DNA from: Selaginella moellendorffii
Lineage: Eukaryota > Streptophyta > Lycopodiopsida > Selaginellales > Selaginellaceae
Direction: 5' to 3'
DNA: 64,000 nt
Assembly (NCBI RefSeq): GCF_000143415.4
Contig: NW_003314339.1
Coordinates: 380,812 to 444,811 of the forward strand
Positions 33,492 through 45,045 of the stretch are shown here, one piece after another (the first letter of the stretch is position 1; each line of letters opens with the position of its first letter). The notes under the pieces were generated by a model. That model had not been told where the DNA came from, did no database searches, and saw only the letters and a list, made by a program, of their open reading frames with translations. Position numbers and translations under genes: made by a program.

Positions 33492-34165
33492 ATGGAGGCG
33501 TATGAGGCGACCAGGATTGTCTACTCACGTGTCCAGGCCGTGGATCCGGATAACGTGTCCAAGATCATGGGATATCTCCTCCTTGAGGATCAAGGCGAGC
33601 GCCAGATCTTCGGCTTGGCCATGGGTCCCGACGCGCTGCTCCAATCCGCGGTGGCCAGGGCGAGAATGCAGCTGGGCTTGCTCGACTCCGCCAGCGCCAG
33701 CGCCAGCGCTGCGGCGGCGACCCAAGTCATGCTCCAGCCGCCATCGCCATCGCCGCCGCCGCCGCCGCCTCGAGGAGTTGATCACATCCATTCTCCTCCT
33801 CCTCCTCTGGGCTCCGGATCATTCCAGCGGCGGCAGCACAGCAGCGGCGCCGCTAGCTTCTCCGGCGGTGTGTTTCCCAATGACCACTTCTACCCGGAGA
33901 CGTTCGCGTTCCTCAACAGCAGCAAGATCAAAGCCGAGACGTCGGGCGCGGGGTGGCCGCTCGACGATCCCGGGGACGATCACATCCATTTGCGCTGGTC
34001 GTGTTGTTGCAACTGGCCCAAGCCTTGCGTCTACTACTCGCGGGGATTCTGCAAGCACGGCTCTAGCTGCCGCTTCTCGCACGATCACATCGTCGATCCC
34101 TCCTCGCCGGGGGGGCCAGACCCTCCTGTCGATGGCCAGGGACCCCAGCACGATCATCCTCCTCC

Positions 34166-34196
<31 letters not shown>

Positions 34197-35443
34197 ACGG
34201 GAGATGGATCATCACCATCGCCATCGTCGCTGGAGCGATTGGACCGCGAGCTGCAGGAGCTTCTTTCCAGCCGCACCTCGCCGGTTTCCATCGCCGCGCT
34301 GCCGCAGCTCTACTACGAGAGATTCGGGAGGCCGTTGCAAGCCGAGGGGTACCTGACCGAGAGCCAGCGGCACGGCAAGTCGGGCTACAATCTCACCAGG
34401 CTCCTGTCCAAGCTCAAAGGAAGCATCACCGTCATTGATCGGTGAGTGACCTCTTCTCGATCTCTCCTTGCCTGTTCTTGCTCCTTATCTACCATCGCCC
34501 TCCTTGTTTCGGGGAAAGCTAGCTCCTCTCTCACTCTCTCCCTCTCGAATGTTTCTTTCCAGGCCCCATGGCCAGCACGCGGTCGTCCTGGCCGAAGACG
34601 CGCACAAGTTCGCCACCTTCGCAGGCGAGCATTACGATCTGAGCGGCGTGAATCCGAGCTCCAGACAGATCTACCTCACATTTCCGGCCGAGAGCTCCTT
34701 CAGCGAGGATGATGTCAGCATTCACTTCAGGTAAGTCGTCCTTGTATTGATTCCATTCCATGTTGGGTGTTACGGTGTTTCCATCTTTCTTCCATGCACA
34801 GAGCCTACGGCCCAGTCCAGGACGTCCGGATACCCTTCCAGCAGAAGCGAATGTTTGGCTTCGTCACCTTTGTCTACCCCGAGACGGTCAAGATCGTTCT
34901 CTCCGAAGGGAATCCTCACTACATCTGTGGCGCCCGAGTGCTCGTCAAGCCGTATCGCGAGCGAGGAAAGCATGGAGACAGGTTTGGTGCTTAGATCTCT
35001 ACTGCCGCTCTTACAAGTTCTTAAGAGATTCCTTCGTTTTTTTTTTGCCACCGCAGGAAACATCTGGACAAATCCGATTCTTCCAAGTACGTGGATCTCG
35101 CGAGCAAGGACAGCAGCCACGGTAATATATCTTATCGCGTTGGATTCCGCTCGAGATAAGCTGATCGAATTTGTCTCGCTCGCAGTGTTGAGCTTCCACG
35201 ACGCTGGCCGTTTCCAATCCCAGGATGATCCTGGGATTTCTTCCGCCAGCTTCGAGCGCTCCGACAGGTGAAAAATGGCTCTGAGGACGCTGAGAATCGC
35301 GTTTCTAACGAAGGGAAGAGTGTTTTGGCTCCAGAATAACGTTCGGGGTGGCCGATAAGAAGTTGACAAACTGGGTCACTGCTGCTGCATCGTGTCCTTC
35401 ACAAAGGAGTCAAGAACAAACGCTTTGCACGAGAAATCCATAG
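33492..35443 (+). CDS. CCCH zinc finger and RRM protein (AtC3H53/46 type)
   Basis: Six exons: 33492-34441, 34563-34730, 34802-34981, 35057-35121, 35186-35267 and 35335-35443; 517 residues. In order: an N-terminal family block ([21 protein letters not shown]), a Ser/Ala and Pro-rich linker, one CCCH finger near residue 180 (C-x7-C-x5-C-x3-H in [19 protein letters not shown]), and a Gln run. A conserved helical block ([24 protein letters not shown]) follows, then an RRM ([21 protein letters not shown]). The plan matches Arabidopsis C3H18/22/46/53/55, predicted RNA binders. If the last intron is retained, the TGA at 35268-35270 ends the protein early. It converges on THF1. Confidence 0.87.
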
Positions 35444-35835
35444 AAAGGTGTCGTACCTCCATTTCTTTTTTCTCCTTCTTCGTTCTCCACTAATGATATG
35501 ATCTTCCTCCTGCCAGAGAAAGAACCAAAAAAGAAAGAACAAAATACATACATCGTCATGATTTTACAAACCCAAAGCACGGGGAGGAGCTGCATGAACT
35601 TTGGCGTGGCCCTTTCGATAGAGAACACCTTTTTTTTTTCCTTCACTAGGATCTTCTCTAACAGGCTTACCGCGAGAGACGGTCCTGGACAGTATTCCTA
35701 CGTACGAAGCTATAACTCTGCTTGACGATTGTCATGAATATAACACACCAAATGCATACGTACCTCTTTACCCATTACACAAGAGTGATCGTGCAAACTA
35801 CATAGGGCTCGAGAGCTCTAACAAAACCGTAGCGT
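35444..35835. other. Convergent 3' intergenic region
   Basis: 392 bp between the stops of the CCCH gene (+) and THF1 (-). Likely 3' UTRs; nothing else is seen. Confidence 0.35.
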
Positions 35836-37126
35836 TCATTTGTTTACTGGTTCACTGGTTTTGGATGCTTCCCTCTCCGCGCTCTTCTTCTTTTCTCTGC
35901 GGCCACGAGAAGCGCGCTACCAAGTCAGCCACTGGCAAGAAAAGATCTAGACACTACACACAGACCTGTCAATGTACTCCTTGAGCAGGTCCTTGGCCTG
36001 CGAGAGCTTGGTCAAGAGATTTCGGTACACGTCCAGGTCTCTATCCACGCTCATCTTGCTCACGTTCAGCGCATTGCAGAGCTGCGCAGCAGTGACGAGT
36101 AAAGTGACGAACAGGCCGCGAGCACAACTCTCACCTTCTCCAAGACGGCCGGATCGGAAGCGTTTGCCCGTTCCACCAGCCGGAACAAACCGACCGCAAA
36201 GAAACGGCTGTAGTGAAAGCTCGTCTTCCCGGCGGCGCGCTGTGCGATATCCTTGAGGACCTCCTCAACGTCGCCGTCGCCCGAGTTAAAAGACGCGAGG
36301 GACGAAGCCGTCTGTGAGGATGCCCATTCCTCGAGCTTTTTAGCGTCTTTCCTGCGATACCGAAGCGAAAGTAGAAAGTGAGGAAGCGAGCATCAAACAA
36401 CATAAAGAAAGAAGACCTGTACTGATCGGGGTCTTCTCCCAAAGCTTCGATGTAGGCCTTGAAGATGGCTTCGCTGTCTTGCGCGTTCGGGTAGCCGTCC
36501 ATGAGCTGGTCGTAGACAGTCACAAAGCCGAGAGCAAACACCGCATCGTACTTGTAAGTGGCGTTGTATCGCATCAAGTGCTGCTGGACGAGGAGCTCCT
36601 GCAAGACGTTGTTGTAAATGCTGGGTATCGGCTTCCGGAAAGCCTTGAGGAATGCCGACTTGGTATCGGCCACAGTTGGAACATCTCCTGCGTTGGATCG
36701 AGCAAAGAAATCGAAAGAAAAAGCTGTTAGAATGGATAGATCACAAAGCTAGACTCTCAGGAAGAAAGAAAGAAAGAGGCCAGACACACAGACAGCGAAG
36801 AACCAAAGCTATATCACACACACAAACACAAAGAAAAGAATAGAAGAAGCGAATCCCAAACAAGAATCCATGGCTACCTAGGAAAGATGATAGCAATCTC
36901 GTGAAAGTGAGTACCAACCAGCAGCGACCGCCGCTGCGCACGCAATACTGCAATGCGGAGGATGGAAGAAGCGCTGGGACGAGGAGCTCGCAGCGTCACA
37001 CCCTAAAAATCTCCACCTTACAATCCTGGCCAGTGTTACGCACCTCACGACGCCCAGATTGATCGCGGGAGCTTGATCGCAGCTGCGCGTGTGATGGAAT
37101 GTGGTCACTGCCGATAGCGCTGCCAT
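35836..37126 (-). CDS. THF1: THYLAKOID FORMATION 1 / PSB29 homologue
   Basis: Five exons: 37126-36919, 36687-36417, 36351-36135, 36081-35966 and 35896-35836; 290 residues. The first exon encodes a transit-like N-terminus. The conserved body includes DVPTVADTKSAFLK, IPSIYNNVLQELLVQQHLMRY, DAVFALGFVTVYDQLM and HYSRFFAVGLFRL. It ends with a charged coiled tail (LLKEYIDREKKKSAEREA). THF1 is a plastid protein needed for thylakoid formation, PSII-LHCII dynamics and FtsH levels. Length matches the family (about 300). The start lies 142 bp from the divergent OLA1 start. Confidence 0.92.
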
Positions 37127-37268
37127 AGCTAGGGACTAGCGGCGAGAGAGCGAGATTGTGCGCCACATCGCCTTATCCATCCCCACCATGTCATTGCGAG
37201 GAGTGATGACGTGTCCCCAATAAACCCTAAATCACAGTGCTCGTCTTCTTTCTTTCGCGTTTAGGGCG

Positions 37269-39078
37269 ATGGCGCCCAAGGCCGCGGCTGGCGCCAAGGG
37301 CAAGGACGCGACGGCGGAGCGCCAGATCCTCGGCAGATTCTCGTCCCATCTCAAGATCGGCATTGTGAGTGCTCCATTTCTCGGCCGGGAAGAAGAAATT
37401 CTCGCCTCGATTGATTCTGGCTTGCATTGTTCGCAGGTGGGGCTTCCAAATGTCGGCAAGTCCACTCTCTTCAACACGCTCACCAAGCTCTCCATTCCTG
37501 CCGAAAATTTCCCCTTTTGCACCATCGAGCCCAACGAGGCTCGAGTGTCGGTTCCCGACGAGCGCTACAACTGGCTGGTCCAGCACCACAAGCCCAAGAG
37601 TGAGGTAAGCTACGATTTTTTGTATCGATCGTGATTTTCTCGAGAGTTTCTCTCGTTTCGATTGATATAGGTGTCGGCTTTTCTGGAAGTGCACGATATA
37701 GCTGGCCTCGTCCGAGGTGCCAACGAAGGCCAGGGCCTCGGGAACAATTTTTTGTCACACATCCGGGCCGTGGACGGGATCTTCCATGTCATTAGTGAGT
37801 TCGCCACTTGATATCTTTTGATTTGATCTCATCATGCCTTGTGTTTCAGGAGCTTTTGACGACGTGGATGTGATTCACGTAGAAGACAGCGTCGATCCCA
37901 TCCGGGATTTGGATATTATCACGCTGGAGTTGCGACTCAAGGTAGTACTGTTTAGTTGCGCGAGAGCTTGCTTCAACTGCTTATAGGATCTAGAGTTCAT
38001 CGAGAGACGAATCGAAGACATCGACAAGGCGTTGAAGAGGAGCAATGACAAGCAGCTCAAACTGGAGCTGGAATGCTGCCACAAGGTTGACGTTTGAGCT
38101 TGAATGGCACGGCACAGGTTGTAACACTTGAATATGGTTGCGCTGCCTTTTAGGTGCACGAGAGTCTCAAGCAGGGCAAGGACGTCAGGCTCGTGGAATG
38201 GAAGCAGTCTGAGATAGAGTTCCTTAACACATTCCAGCTGCTTTCGGCAAAGCCAGTTGTATACCTGGTACTGTCTCGATTGCTTCCTTCTTTCTGAGCT
38301 TTTGAAGAGTTATGGCGCAGGTGAACATGACGGAGAAAGACTATCTGCGTAAGAAGAACAAGTGGCTGCCGAAAATTCACGCCTGGTAGGCCACTCGCTG
38401 TTTAACGCAGACTCTTCTCAGCCTAGCACTGTGTGTTCACAGGGTTCAGGAGCATGGAGGGGACCCCCTCATTCCCTTTAGCGGAGTGCTGGAGCAAAGG
38501 CTAGCAGACGCGCCTAGCGATGAAGCAGCGGTTCAGAGGTACATAATCCGTTTTCAGCTCTGATGTGAATCGTCTTGTGTTCTTCAGCGCTTTGCCAAAG
38601 ATTATCAAGACGGGGTTCGCGGCCATCAACTTGATATACTTCTTCACGGCTGGTCCTGACGAGGTATTCGTGATTCACTTTATCTTTTGACGTTCTTAGC
38701 TCGTGCTTCTCTTGAAGGTGAAGTGCTGGCAAATAAGGAAGCACTCCAAGGCTCCTCAGGCCGCCGGCGCAATCCACACTGACTTTGAGAGGGGATTCAT
38801 CTGTGCAGAGGTAGAGAAAACCAATTTCGATCGCCTGTCATTCGTTCATTGGTGCAAATTAAACCTTTTCTCAGGTGATGAAGTTTGAAGACCTCAAAGA
38901 ACTTGGATCCGAGGCTGCTGTCAAGGTAAAAAATGGATTTTGGGTGATTTGCAAGGAAGTATTTGTGTGTTTTGTCTTCCAGGCTGCTGGCAAGTACAAG
39001 CAAGAAGGCAAAAACTACGTCGTGCAGGACGGAGATATCATCTTCTTCAAGTTCAACGTGACAGCGGCCAAGAAGTGA
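37269..39078 (+). CDS. OLA1: Obg-like ATPase 1 (YchF family)
   Basis: Twelve exons: 37269-37364, 37437-37604, 37671-37794, 37850-37941, 37987-38085, 38154-38267, 38321-38385, 38443-38538, 38588-38663, 38718-38810, 38875-38925 and 38983-39078; 389 residues, close to the usual 394. P-loop GLPNVGKST, switch [11 protein letters not shown], and an NMTEKD in place of the G4 NKxD, as expected for ATP-preferring OLA1. A coiled-coil insertion ([18 protein letters not shown]) and a C-terminal TGS domain ([27 protein letters not shown]) follow. A cytosolic, ribosome-associated ATPase linked to stress responses. Confidence 0.95.
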
Positions 39079-39174
39079 AATTCTACGCGATCGATCCCTA
39101 GTTTTGTTTTGTAACATCCTAAAGGCAATCAAGGAAAAGAGAAGGTTTTGCGCTGCCCTAGGCTAGAAGTTCCA

Positions 39175-41801
39175 ATGGGTGATGGTGTTCTCGCGGTGGA
39201 GCGCTTCGCTGAGGCGAGGGCTCCCGAGCTTGAATCGCTCTTCGCGGCGCTGCAAGGTTCCGGTAAGTCCAGCGATGGGCTGGCGTCCATCAAGCGCAGG
39301 ACCAAGAGCCACAATCGCCGCAAGCACCGCTTCTGGAACCACCAGGAGAAGAAATCCAAGAAGAAGGCGATCAAAGAGAATGGTAGCGCCAATGCCAGTG
39401 CCAATGCCAATGCCGGGGACAAGGAAGATGGAGTGGTGGAAGGCGAGGATAAGAAGAGGAAGAGGGAGCTCAAGGTGGCTTCCTTGTCTAGGCGTGTCCG
39501 GAGACGAGTAGAGCTTCAAGACGTGGTAAAAGGGAAGGGAGGCTCTTGCAAAGATGGAACTCGACGCCTTGTTACTCATGTGTGGCATGCCAAGCGCTTC
39601 TACATGGCCAAGCGCTGGGGATACTGGCTTTCCAGTGGCATCCCTGGAAGGTTTGCTCTCTTGTGGTGATTTTCTTTCGTCGTTTAGATCTCATCCAAGT
39701 TCCAGGGGACGATGCGCAGCGACTGTGTTGAGATGGGCTGATCGTGGAGCTGTGCTGCACGACGCAAGCTACTACAGCGCTATCCAGCTCGAAGGTCCTC
39801 AAGTAACTCGATTCGTTGCCTCGCAGCGTATTGCCAGCATTGCTAACTCTCTCGCTTTGGCTCTACCAGGAGGAGTTGTCACGAGTTTTGGGACTGGTTT
39901 TGGAGCCACTGGCTGGAAATGTCTCTGGTGTGCCATGCTACGTGATCGCTATGGTCAGTTTTTCACTTTTCCAATGAGTTCTTCGTTCTTCTCATGGTTG
40001 GTGTTTTCCTTTCTTTTTCTTTATTTTGATCTCAGGCTCATCACTGTGGGAAGGTGCCGCTGTCTTGCATTGCTCCTGTCAAGGTGGTCTTTTGTGCGGA
40101 CCATGAGAAGCTGTGGATCTTCGTTCATGCAGCTGCATTTGATGAGGTCTTCGAGGCTGTGCAAAACGCTTCCCAGGTTTGTGAACGTTTTCGCTAGCGT
40201 CGTCTAACAGTTATAACACTCCACGAGCTTTACTTTGCAGGGCATTTCTAGTGTTACGTGTAAGTCGAGGAAAGACGAGCTTGCTACTTTGGAGATTTTT
40301 GGGAAAGAAACTTTCCAACTTCTGGATAAAGTGATGAAACCTGGGTGCGTCACAGAGTCTGTTTTTCATTCAAGGACTGACTTGAAAAAACTTTGCAGGT
40401 CTGATGGCACGTCTTCTTTTGAAGGACTTTTGAGCAAACTTTCAAAGCAGGCATGTGTAGAGCTGGAAGTTTGTGACCCTCGACATCGTTTCCTTTTAGA
40501 GAGCGATCCGGCTGTCCCTGTCGAGAACGAAACGACGAGAAACGAGCCTCCTGTCCCACAAGTAGAGGAGACTATCAACAATCTGGACGCAACATACTGG
40601 CGAGCTGTCATGGATCAACAACCAAAGGCCGAACAAGGCAGCACTTCGAGACTATGGGGTCCGTCCAGTGCTGTTGAGCCTCCACCATCTGACAAGACCG
40701 TAAACAAAAGGCAGCAAGCTCATCGCTTGTCCCACTTTCGCTTGGAAACCAAGGACGCGGAGCCTCCCTCCTGGAAGAAATGTCCCATTTTGCTGATGAA
40801 ATACCAGCAAAAAGCCTTGAACGGGTGAGTTATTTGCTTTTGTTTCTTCTCACCATCACTTCAACTCTGAAACTTGAAGGTGCTGGCTTGTTCTTCCCAA
40901 GAGCTGGGTCCACGCATTCTGGATGTCGCTAGTGCTTGCTGGAGCTCGTGTGATCGGTCAGGCAGAACGACGCTGGATCATGACGCACGTACGTTGGCTC
41001 TCGAAAGTCTTTAGTCTGTCAAACTCAAACTCGTGTTTTGGCTTGTCAGGGAGGGATATCTTCATTCCCGCACGACTTTCCAGACTGTCTGGCGAACAAA
41101 GAACTCTCAAACCATGATAGAGACGGCGATGAAGAGATGGAACAAAGTCCAATGCCCGTGGATCGAGAGGAGAGCAAAGTCTCGCTGTTTGTCCCGCGAA
41201 CGGCGCTTGTGCTCTCGGCGTATCTGCAATTACACGATCTAACTCTCTCCCAGTTCAAGCCAGTGACTGCTACTAGCTGGACCATGCCTTCCACACCCGG
41301 AGCCTGCTACCTCAAGGTGATGATCCAGCCTGTGCGGAAGGGTGTTCCGGAAGAAGGCTGTCTTCTCTATGCTCCAACTTTGCAAGACTTCCATGGGTGG
41401 CTTGACAGGTGAGCTGAGCTCTTCAGGATTTGCGTGTTTATGCTTGATGTTTTCATCTGATCAGAGCGCAGAAGTGGCAAGGTTTGGAAATTGAGAACCA
41501 GGACGGAAGTGAGATCCGGGACAGGATTGGTTTCGTTACTTCAGCACCTCCATGGCGAAGGTTGGCTCTTCTTTTTTTTGTGAACTCGCTGTTCATTGTG
41601 TTGCATGGTTTATGCAGTGGAGACGCGGCCATCGCGTTTTGCGACGCCAGCCAACTTTGCAAGCTCCGGCATTGGCAAGAAGCTGAATCCGCTGAGAGCT
41701 TTGGCAAGGACGCCAAGGGGATTCTTGTGTTCTTTCACAATCCGAGATCATCCAGGCTCAGGCCGGCATTGGCATTAGTAAATCTAGAGCTCGAAAACTA
41801 A
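39175..41801 (+). CDS. POP1: POP1 subunit of RNase P/MRP
   Basis: Ten exons: 39175-39650, 39706-39802, 39870-39953, 40036-40176, 40241-40344, 40399-40824, 40880-40988, 41050-41408, 41465-41560 and 41618-41801; 691 residues. The basic N-terminal POP1 domain includes RRTKSHNRRKHRFW and LVTHVWHAKRFYMAKRWGYWL. The middle has VLHDASYYSAIQLEGPQ, and the later POPLD domain has CWLVLPKSWVHAFWMSLV. A C-terminal GYVTS-like block (RIGFVTSAPPWRRS) ends the protein. POP1 is the largest protein of nuclear RNase P and RNase MRP, which mature tRNA and rRNA. The 54-bp intron 40345-40398 is in frame and stop-free. The gene starts 96 bp after OLA1 on the same strand. Confidence 0.9.
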
Positions 41802-42158
41802 CCAAGTTGGTTCATCGTTGGAACTTTCTCGGCTCTGGCACACGCGATCTCACGATTCAATGGGAATTTTCTCGACCCCACCACACGCGATCTCGCTGTC
41901 ACAGGTGACAGAAGAACAGAAGTTGGCGGGCCAAGTTTTTCTTCTGCTAGACAAGTGCCTTGCTGCTTGTTGACGACTGTGTGGAGAGAGTTACTACTCA
42001 GACTGACTTAAAGTTGTAGCTTCCTTTTTTCTTTTGCTGCTTGTGAATCCACAGACACGAACTATTAATTGATGAGTTCGATCTTTGCAAGAAGCAGAAT
42101 TTGAACGCCAAGGAACTTCATGTAGTAACTCTAGAGATGGAGAAGCTGTCTTGAGTGT
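41802..42158. other. Convergent 3' intergenic region
   Basis: 357 bp between the stops of POP1 (+) and the P450 gene (-). Presumed 3' UTRs only. Confidence 0.35.
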
Positions 42159-44018
42159 CTATAGATCGTGTAACACCACTGGTAAATGGTTCTTGGTGCT
42201 GATCTTTGGGAAGTTGATCACTTTCTCTGGCTCCGCTTCCCATCTACACACATACGCACCAAGGAAGCACTGAGAATTCGGAGGATGGGGCATTTGGACA
42301 GACCTGAATTGAGTCACAAAGTGATGAAGAAACACTGCAGTTTGTACTTTGGCCAGTTCTTGTCCCGGGCAAAGTCTCGCTCCTCCTCCAAACGGCAGCA
42401 CATACGATGATGGAATGCTTTTCTGATGCAACCAAGTTGCAAGTTGCAAGAATGAGAACTAGTGCTTAATACCTCTAACCAGCGCCAGGGGTGGAACTTG
42501 GTGGGCTGTGGAAACATCTTCTCATCGAAGTGAATGTTGAGAAAATAAGGAAGAACTGTCCAGCCTTTTGGGATCACATAGCCTGGAAGAGAGAAAACAC
42601 CATAGTGTAACACTTCCCAAAAAGTCGGAAGATTTCACCTCGGAATTCCACGTCCTTGAGTGCCTTTCTCATCACTCCTTGAGCCCCATTTGCCAGGCGG
42701 AGTGTCTCATTGAAAACCTGCGCTCAAACAATGCGTAGAAACAAAGTTTGTCTGAAGTCTGGGCATATACCGCGTGAGTGAAATCTAGCGACATGTATTC
42801 ATTCCATGTTAGACCCTCGCTTGGATCTTTTCCCTTTCGGATCGCAAGGTTTTCCTCCTGGAGACAAGAGTTCCATGCAGCGTTAGCCAGGGATGAATAG
42901 TTCTTACTCTGATCTGTTCCAGAGCTTTGGGATTCTCCGACAAATTCTTGACTGCAAAGGCGATGATAACCGCTGGAATGCCCTCTGCGTTTGCAATGTT
43001 GATGAGGGCATTGTCGACGATGATCTGGTCCGCGTCTCTCTCCTCTTGCTTAATCTCCTCGATCAAGGCATTGAGGATGTCCTTGTGCTCGATGTCGGGC
43101 CGAGATCTCCGGAACGCTACCATGCCACTTATGATCTTGGTCAGCTTCTTACGTGCCTGAAAGATTGGAAGCAAAGTCACTTAGATCTACGCAAAAGAAG
43201 CATGAAGAGCACCTTCATGGCCCGGTGGTATGGAGTCCCTGGTATCATCAATGGGATTCCAATTATACCCCCCATGAGCCTGTTAAATTCCTCGAAGATC
43301 GTTGCCGAGAGCTTGCCTGGTTCCAGGCCAAACAGCTGCTTCATCAGAAAGTCGTGCGTGATCTGGCAAGAGTTTTACAAGATTACTATACGAGGATCAT
43401 ATATGCTAATGTACCCTCTGGATTTCGTCCTGGAGCAAGATCTTGGTGCCCCTGCTCCACGTACTCATCCCTTGCTTGGTCAGGAGCTCCATCTCGCGAG
43501 TGAGGTGCTTCTTGAGAGGCGTGGAGCTCACAAACCTCTTGAGCATGGCGTGCATTCTCTTGTGGAGCTCGCCGTGCTGGAAGAGCATTGCGTGCTCTCC
43601 CAGCACGTCCTTGAGCGACCGAGGGTAGCCAGACTCAAACAGCACCCCCTCGTTGTGGAGCACAAACTTGACGCCCTCCACGTCCGTGATCATGATCGTC
43701 TTGCCCGTGAGCAAGCTCGTCTTGAACACTGTCCCATACCTTTCCACACAAAGATCATATCAGCATTCACAATCCAGCAACAAGATCATTGTATACGTAC
43801 TTCTTTTCCCTCTCCATTGGGAAGATGTAAGGAGCCTCGGAGCGAGCAATCGTCACGTAAGGAATGAGCTCCCCAATGAGAGGCCATCCCATGCTTCCAG
43901 GGGGGAGCCTCTCCAGCTTCCGGAACCTCCATGATCGCCAGTAAACAAGCGCCACGAGCCAGAGAGCTCCGGCGATCCCTGCTATGGACGTCCACACCAT
44001 AATTCTCGAATCCACCAT
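42159..44018 (-). CDS. Cytochrome P450, clan 85-like, atypical I-helix
   Basis: Nine exons: 44018-43801, 43739-43415, 43362-43213, 43156-42908, 42857-42771, 42717-42639, 42582-42473, 42422-42304 and 42243-42159; 473 residues. An N-terminal membrane anchor (SIAGIAGALWLVALVYW) precedes the Pro-rich hinge LPPGSMGWPLIGE. The K-helix ExxR is ETLRL, the PERF-type motif is FHPWRW, and the haem loop is FGGGARLCPG with its Cys. General sequence and short length resemble clan 85 enzymes (CYP85/88/90/707/716), which oxidise steroids, terpenoids and hormones. The I-helix reads NIANAEGIPAVI where AGx(D/E)T is expected, so the oxygen-activating Thr is missing. Substrate unknown. Confidence 0.88.
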
Positions 44019-44911
44019 AGCTGTCCTATCTCGCTCACTTTGCGGCTCTCGAGAGAGAGGAAAGGTAAAGAGAGAAAGAAAGAGGTTTTCAATGAGACAT
44101 TGGTTGGAAGAACTTACGTGCACACTTTAGAACCTTTCCTCTCGCAGCTGCCGATGCGTCGCTATCTGCGGGACTTACTTACCCAGCTGCCCTTCCGGTC
44201 AAGTGATGCGTTGAGCAAACTTATTCAACGCTGAGTTAACCCATAAACTCAGTTGGCTTTTCGCTCGCTTATTCAACGCAGAGTTGACCCACAAACTTTG
44301 GCTTTTCGCTCGCTTATTCAACGCAAAGTTGACCCATAAACTCAGTTGGCTTTTCGCTCGCTTACAATTTCAGTCGGTGGAAAAACAATGCAAAGTGAAA
44401 AAAAATCAAACCCACACAATTGTTTGTTTTCAGTAAGTCAACTCGAGTCAATCGTGAGTCAACTCGAGTCAATTGTCAATGACTCGAGTCAAACTTATTT
44501 TGTACCGAAAAGTGCACAAAAGGGTACGGACGTCGTTTTCCACGTGACTGCCGACGTGGCAATGGAATCGCCACACGTCACGAGACTGTGGAGCCGAGTC
44601 CAAAAGAAAAATCACACAGGCGTGTGTGGCCATGGCCAAGTGAAGGATCTCGGCGCCAGTGGCAGCTTCTATGAAAGGCGCGAGGAAAGCTCCACGGATC
44701 TCTCTCTCTCCCCCTCTCTCAAATCGCATCCAGGCGAGCAGGGCGCGCCAGAAATCCCCACTCGTTTTTCCAGGCTTTCCATCTTCTCCCCCATCAATCG
44801 ATTGCCAGCGGCGCAGGGTGAAAGAGGGGCGGAGGAGCGCGCGCGCGAGCGAGCCAGCTGTTGTGATGCGCGGCACCGATCCGTGGATCTCGTGTCGGTG
44901 TTGCTCCTCGG
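44019..44911. promoter_or_regulatory. Divergent promoter region with repeats and W-box cluster
   Basis: 893 bp between the P450 (-) and PEPRK1-like (+) starts. 44215-44365 holds three imperfect copies of a roughly 45-60-bp unit ending GGCTTTTCGCTCGCTTA. At 44284-44492 there are seven W-box cores (TTGACC/TTGACT on either strand): 44284, 44329, 44436, 44446, 44457, 44467 and 44487. Several are embedded in AACTCGAGTCAA repeats. W-boxes are bound by WRKY factors, so defence or stress control of one or both genes is a reasonable inference. Confidence 0.55.
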
Positions 44912-45013
44912 ATGGGCAACTCTTGCTGCTTGAGCCTGTGCGATTTGCTCCTGGGCGCCGAGAGTGAAGATCCCCGTGTGCTGTGCCACACTTGCTCCAT
45001 TCACCCCGGCGGC

Positions 45014-45045
<32 letters not shown>

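Noticed and set aside
33502-34356. 284-residue Arg/Ser-rich ORF overlapping the CCCH gene
   Set aside because: Second frame of a GC-rich exon. The CCCH frame has conserved domains and proper exon joins.
44215-44365. CRISPR-like spaced repeats
   Set aside because: Only three imperfect units with near-identical spacers in a plant promoter. It is a simple tandem repeat.
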